Part shown: positions 57,660 to 62,000 of the stretch, in pieces
Layout of the letters: every line of letters begins with the position of its first letter
Numbering within the stretch: position 1 is the stretch's first letter
Source of the DNA: Diphasiastrum complanatum
Lineage: Eukaryota > Streptophyta > Lycopodiopsida > Lycopodiales > Lycopodiaceae
Reading direction: 5' to 3'
Length of the DNA stretch: 62,000 nucleotides
Assembly (NCBI GenBank): GCA_029204225.1
Contig: CM055101.1
Coordinates: 45,805,906 to 45,867,905, forward strand
The notes under the pieces: model-generated
What the model was told of the DNA's origin: nothing
The model's database searches: none
What the model saw: only the letters and a program-made list of their open reading frames with translations
Position numbers and translations under genes: made by a program

Positions 57660-60353
57660 CTACAAATGATGCGATATAATACATATACTTTTTTCGTCTG
57701 AGAGTCTTGCATCAATATTATTTTCGTCTATAAATTTGCACGCCTTTCTGAATTTCTGATAATTTGTTGATCTAGATTTATATCGGATTTGAATACGCCC
57801 GTAGAACCTTTGAAATAGCTGGATGATGTAACTATTTTTTTGAGATGTTCCACCATGTTGTGTATTTCGATGAAATGCTGCTCTGGCTTGCCAATGCGAT
57901 TTCTCCATTCCTTGTGATGACCAAATACTTAGACTGTCGTAAGCTTTTGCAAAAAATGATGCATGATGTTGTAAAATGTGCTACAATATCAGAGATACAA
58001 ATATTGTCATATTAATCATTTTAAATTTAGCATATGTGCAATGAGATTATAAATCGAAGAGTTAGTTACATTGAAAAGAGATTTACCATATAATGCATAA
58101 TATGATCTTCACCCCAGGCGTTTTTAAGTGCATCCACAAACTCAATTGTTGATTTCTCAATTAGTAGGACATCAGTATCAAATAGTTTATCTTTTCTGAG
58201 CAATTTGACCATGTTGTCAATCTTTGTCTAGACTTCAACTTTTTCTTCAAAATCCTTTGTGGCATTGAGTACATCTATCCAAATTGAGTACTGGATTTTA
58301 GTTGGTTTTTCGGAATGATTTGATAAGAAACGATGAGCTTTGGATCCTCTTATACTTGGTTTCATGGGATGTTTCCCGTTTTCCTTGAAAGCTTCTCGTC
58401 CTTTTGTATTTTAACGTGTCCTTTATGAAGTCCCGCTTTTGATAAAACTTCTTCCAATCGAGCTATTGCCTTTTTGGCTAATGACTCTGGCTTAGTATTC
58501 CAAGCAAACCAAATATGAAGGTATATCAATTTCTCGATAATTCTAACCTCTCCATGTAGTGTACAAATGTGAACATTTTTAAGCGGAATCGGTAATACTG
58601 GTTTCCATGTCGGATCTTCTATATTCTTTGAAACTCTCGTGCTCTTCGACATGTCATGTGTAGTTTTCATGCAATAGAGGCATGGATGTTTTGAATTTGC
58701 TCCATGTGAGACGTTGAACATGCACTTCAACGACTTCAGGTCTCCAGCCAATGCCATTCCAGGAACATTGAGTGGTGTGTCGTTCATATGATTCTTGATT
58801 ATCTCTGGATATTCTAGAATGTCATGATCTTCTTTTAAAACCTGTTTGAAACACAAAATCATGAACTATTTTAGGAGAATTGAACTTGGACGTATAATAA
58901 CAAAACAATATTAGCTTAAAACACAAAACCATTAATTTTCGAAATGAATTAGTTGCTAGTACTCAATAGAATAGATTTAAACCTGGAAAGCTGCCAACCA
59001 CCAAATATTATTTTCAGACTGCACAGTGAAATCAAGACTCTCCGAGTTTATCGTATTGCTTAATGCTCCATTCATAATTGTAACACTAACCCTTTCCAGC
59101 TTTTGTCCCTTTATTACTCTGATTCATCTAACTTGAGAACTAATATCAATTTTTTAACACTTTCATTTGTGATTCCATAAAACTTTACAATAAATCTCAG
59201 TAAATGATTCAGATCTACAAACATATTGTTGGTAGAATCATATGACAAAGTGCCATGTTTTGAGTTATAAATTTCATTTATATGGTAAGGAATACCAATG
59301 ATGTTTTGCAAACCCCTGTTTAACACATCCCTCTCTAATTTGATTTGAAAGGGCCGGGGAATAGGAAATTTTTTTATATGTACTTGTCCAAATGCCTCTT
59401 TGATAATTTTAAACATTGTGTCATTTGCACTTCTACTAATACCAAAATAATCACATGCTCCTTGTATCAATTTTCGGTCAATGATCTTGTCGACTTCGCC
59501 CATAAGGGCCTCTGCAATCTTGGACTTGATTCGAGAATATCGTTGATTTCCAAGTAGACTCGTCGTTGACTTGGCTGTAAGTACTGCACTCAAAGACTTT
59601 CCAATCATGTCCTTGTCTTTCAGATTTTCATTGGTGACTATAGCTGATCTGCAAAAGAAAAATAAGATTTAGAAAAAAAAACAATTCACAACTATTGAGT
59701 GCTAGATGAAACAAAAACACATGAATAGTTAAAAACATAATTTTACTTGAAAGCATATAATCTTTTTTTTCGTTGACCCCCACTTGTTGAAAGCTCGTCA
59801 ATACTTTTTAAATAACTCTTTTTTGCTTATTGTTTAGTATTTTCTTCTGTAATGTGTTTACTTCTACATTTATTTGACAATATGAGGTACGCAATGTTTA
59901 TAATTAGTTTCATATTGTCAGTTTCTTGGTTAAGGTTTAATATAATATCTTGCAAACGAGAATTATCTATCTTCAAGATTTCATTCTCTTTTTTGTTTAC
60001 AAAAAAATAGTTTCTTTTTCTCGGTAGTCAGTAAGCAAACCATTCAACATATTTTCCAAACAATGGATTTTTTTCATTGAATTACTAATGCCATAACTTT
60101 TTAATCTTTCACAATAACCCAATAGACCATTGTGTCCTTCACACAAAAACAGTATGAGTTGTGTGACTGATCTAAAATTTGGATGTTGCATTGAGTTTGG
60201 ATCGATTGGATACAAATTTCCATCAACCCATAGATCACAATGTTTCCTGTCTTCCGTCCTTTGATGAGCTGGTAAGGTGGATCCTTTCAAATTTTTTCTC
60301 GACAGTGGAGCATATTCTGTGGGAAGATCAATATGGAGATGATATTTAGACAT
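57660..60353 (-). pseudogene. 'Gene E': RNase H-fold (DDE) transposase-like protein, four exons
   Basis: Exons 60353-59747, 59648-58983, 58841-58087 and 57980-57660 with canonical borders (for example TTTGCAG|ATCAGC, TTCCAG|GTTT, CAAACAG|GTTTT, TTGTAG|CACAT). The N-terminus is MSKYHLHIDLPTEYAPLSRK. Candidate catalytic residues are Asp in LKLDES (59126-59128), Asp in ALAGDLKSLKCMF (58740-58742) followed by a zinc-like HPCLYCMKTTHD, and Glu in QGMEKSHWQARAAFHRNTQHGG (57903-57905). This D, GDLK...CxxC, E layout occurs in large eukaryotic transposase-like families, but I cannot name the superfamily with certainty. Breaks: TAA at 59827-59829 and a frameshift at about 59115, just after the first Asp. 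Its position at the right end of the element fits a transposase. Confidence 0.6.
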
Positions 60354-60449
60354 CTTAATAATCGATAGATTAATCTAGTAAAAAACCAACTTGTTATATA
60401 TCTTGTAAGCTATTAAAACTCGTCTTAATTAAAAAAAAATTAATTGGAA

Positions 60450-60692
60450 AAGTTTGAAATGACCTTGGCGCTCTTTTTGATCCATCACACTCCATGTTTC
60501 TTGCTTTATATGCAAAATCAAAGCTTTGCAGTTATGAGCAAAATAAGCAAAATATTTTTTCAATAGATGTGCATTGAAATTGCAAAAGTTTGAAATAACC
60601 TTGCCGCTCCATTTGATCCAACACACTCCGTATTTTCAGAATTGCAAAAATTTAGATTCATGTTGGCGCTCATTGTGATCCAAAATATTCAA
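60450..60692. repeat. Subterminal repeats near the right end of the 10-kb element
   Basis: AAGTTTGAAATGACCTTGGCGCTC...GATCCATCACACTCC (60450-60495), AAGTTTGAAATAACCTTGCCGCTC...GATCCAACACACTCC (60588-60632) and a weaker third copy ATTTAGATTCATGTTGGCGCTCATTGTGATCCA (60648-60680). Repeats inside transposon ends are often transposase binding sites; here that is inference. Confidence 0.75.
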
Positions 60693-61025
60693 AGTTTCTT
60701 GCCATGATTTTCAGATTGATAAGACTGTTTTCCATTGATGTGAATGCTTTGAGTAGATGGAAAGAAAACTTTGATGTGCAATATGATTTGCATTTACATG
60801 AGAAGTTATGTTAGTTAATGGTAGAAAATAGAATCTTGAAGTATAGACCCCACACGTTGCGGCTACCCAATTTCCAGTTAACTACATACGTTACTAGTGA
60901 GGTCAAGTCATCGGAGTTGTGCGGGCAGACCAAAAACTTGGTCGGAGTTTTAAAATCCGATAATTTTCTCTCTCTTATGTTGCATTTCTTAGACATCCCT
61001 TTTGGGCCTTGGAACTCCTCTAATG

Positions 61026-62000
61026 TGTGTATAAGATTGTAGGCCTAAACTCATGATGGTGGATGTGTATGGGTTTATCAATGAGTCATTGGGGAACTGG
61101 ATGACGTGGCCCAAATAGGCTGCTGTAGCGCAGGCATCCCAAAGGGAGCCGGGAACCACGACTTAGCTTCCCAGCCTTCAACTCTTGCCATCCAAACCCA
61201 CTTTGGCATACAAGCAGCCAACTCACCAACAACGATCAGACTTAACCATCTTGAAGTTCCGAAAACCAACATTGAGATCCAACCTGGCGCCATGCCAGAT
61301 TGGGGGTCCCGATGTGGGTGACTTCCCTCCAAGCAAGCCGCCCGACATACATCAAACTTAACCAACTCGAAGCTTCGTTACAAACAAGTAACATCCATTC
61401 CAAGCAAGCGGTCTGACTTACATAAGACTTAACCAACTAAAAGCTTCATCACGAGCGTTGGAAGCCAACCTGGTGCCACGCCAGACTGGACAACCATAAA
61501 CAGGTAACTTCCACCCAAGCAAGCCATCCAACTCAGCCGACAGGTTAGAGCCCGTTCCCCAAGAGCTTAACCCATTCACGTTCATGCAAGGAACACTCAG
61601 AACCACAACCCGCGACAGATATGGAGACAACCAGGTCCTGGACCAAATAGTCCCGACAGCATATCACTGGCGCCACGGACCGAATGGTCTCGACGGCATA
61701 CCGCTGGCGTCTCGGGATATGACCCTCAGCTATGTACCAACTTAAAAATTTTGAAGCGGCCTTACAACTGGCGCTTTTACCGAACTTTAAAATCCAGAAG
61801 GTAATCAGAGTCAGTTTGAGAAAAATCCCAATTTATTGATAAATCTGAGAAGGTTACATTTCAAGTGTGTGACCGACCCTAGTCTCCGGGGAGCTGGCAT
61901 GCCAAGGCAAGTGCTAGGACAACATTCCAGCAAGGGAGACCGAGACTTGGTTGGAGCTCGCCCTGAGTCGCAACCCGCACTCCCCTATAGTATTGGTGGG
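61026..62000. repeat. Flanking repeat DNA with imperfect tandem units, no gene
   Basis: Units of about 65-120 bases containing CCAAGCAAGCCGxCCGAC..TAACTTAACCAACT..AAGCTTC are readable near 61195, 61321, 61390 and 61507. A separate ~36-bp pair, ACCAAATAGTCCCGACAGCATATCACTGGCG and ACCGAATGGTCTCGACGGCATACCGCTGGCG, lies at about 61639 and 61675. The composition suggests an LTR or leader of an unrelated retroelement. Frames across it are by-products. Confidence 0.65.

Larger units (their letters stand above)
50939..61025. mobile_element. Candidate ~10.1-kb TIR DNA transposon carrying four genes
   Basis: Left end: CATTAGAGGAGTTTTGAGCACCAAAAGGGCC from 50939. Right end in complement: CATTAGAGGAGTTCCAAGGCCCAAAAGGG from 61025. 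The first 13 bases and the CCAAAAGGG block are identical. Further in, both sides share AAAACTCC followed by a CCCG-containing stretch. The interior holds genes A (+), B (-), C (+) and E (-), three of them with several GT-AG introns, and E resembles an RNase H-fold transposase. The same end type borders a second gene A copy at 24810-26242. I find no target-site duplication, so the exact borders are provisional. Every gene has stops or shifts, so this copy is inactive. Confidence 0.6.

Noticed and set aside
50939-61025. Reassigned TAG codons, because several frames are broken by TAG only
   Set aside because: TGA and TAA stops also occur in the element (51542, 51801, 59827), frameshifts are present, and the gypsy and copia remnants show the same decay. 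Ordinary pseudogenisation explains it.
61078-61630. ORFs in the right flank
   Set aside because: They run through imperfect tandem repeats in both strands with no family motif.

Overview
The window reads as nuclear DNA of a land plant with a large, repeat-rich genome. The evidence is Ty1/copia, Ty3/gypsy and LINE retrotransposons, hAT and CACTA transposases, GT-AG introns, and plant-type primer binding sites (tRNA-iMet for copia, tRNA-Asp-like for gypsy). The species cannot be read directly. A bacterial-type N6/N4 DNA methyltransferase-like gene would fit a fern, lycophyte or bryophyte better than a flowering plant, but that is inference. I see no intact ordinary host gene, tRNA, rRNA or CRISPR array. 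Almost everything recognisable is mobile or a decayed gene carried by mobile DNA.

Layout. 1-3321: 3' part of a plus-strand copia element with its right LTR, inserted into a minus-strand gypsy element of at least 13 kb (3322 to about 16600). The gypsy element has LTR, PBS, gag and protease (split by about 2.5 kb of foreign DNA), RNase H, integrase and an extra ORF after integrase, but no reverse transcriptase. 16.6-24.8 kb: copia, LINE and gypsy scraps, including a copia gag unit and a chimeric ORF. 24.8-26.2 kb: a decayed copy of unknown 'gene A' beside a short foldback element. 27.7-31.3 kb: a broken minus-strand gene with a ParB-like segment followed by a beta-type N6/N4 DNA methyltransferase, in a region sprinkled with CTATGCTNAGCATAG palindromes. 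32.4-38.9 kb: a hAT transposase gene split by a young, internally deleted copia element (33745-37196; LTRs differ at 5 of 701 positions). 40.2-47.7 kb: CACTA and LINE remnants and GA-rich DNA.

The most remarkable part is 50939-61025. Matching inverted ends (CATTAGAGGAGTT...CCAAAAGGG) enclose four multi-exon genes: A (plus, unknown), B (minus), C (plus, unknown) and E (minus, RNase H-fold transposase-like with a D-D-E candidate triad). Gene B encodes a histone H3 fold that looks like centromeric H3, joined through a basic/proline linker to a Ulp1-type SUMO-protease domain. B and C are divergent and share a 0.6-kb region with eight CACGTG boxes. The same kind of end sequence beside a second gene A copy at 24.8-26.2 kb supports a transposon family. 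All four genes carry stops or frameshifts here, so this copy is dead. I infer a large plant DNA transposon whose live relatives may deploy a CENH3-like/SUMO-protease fusion.
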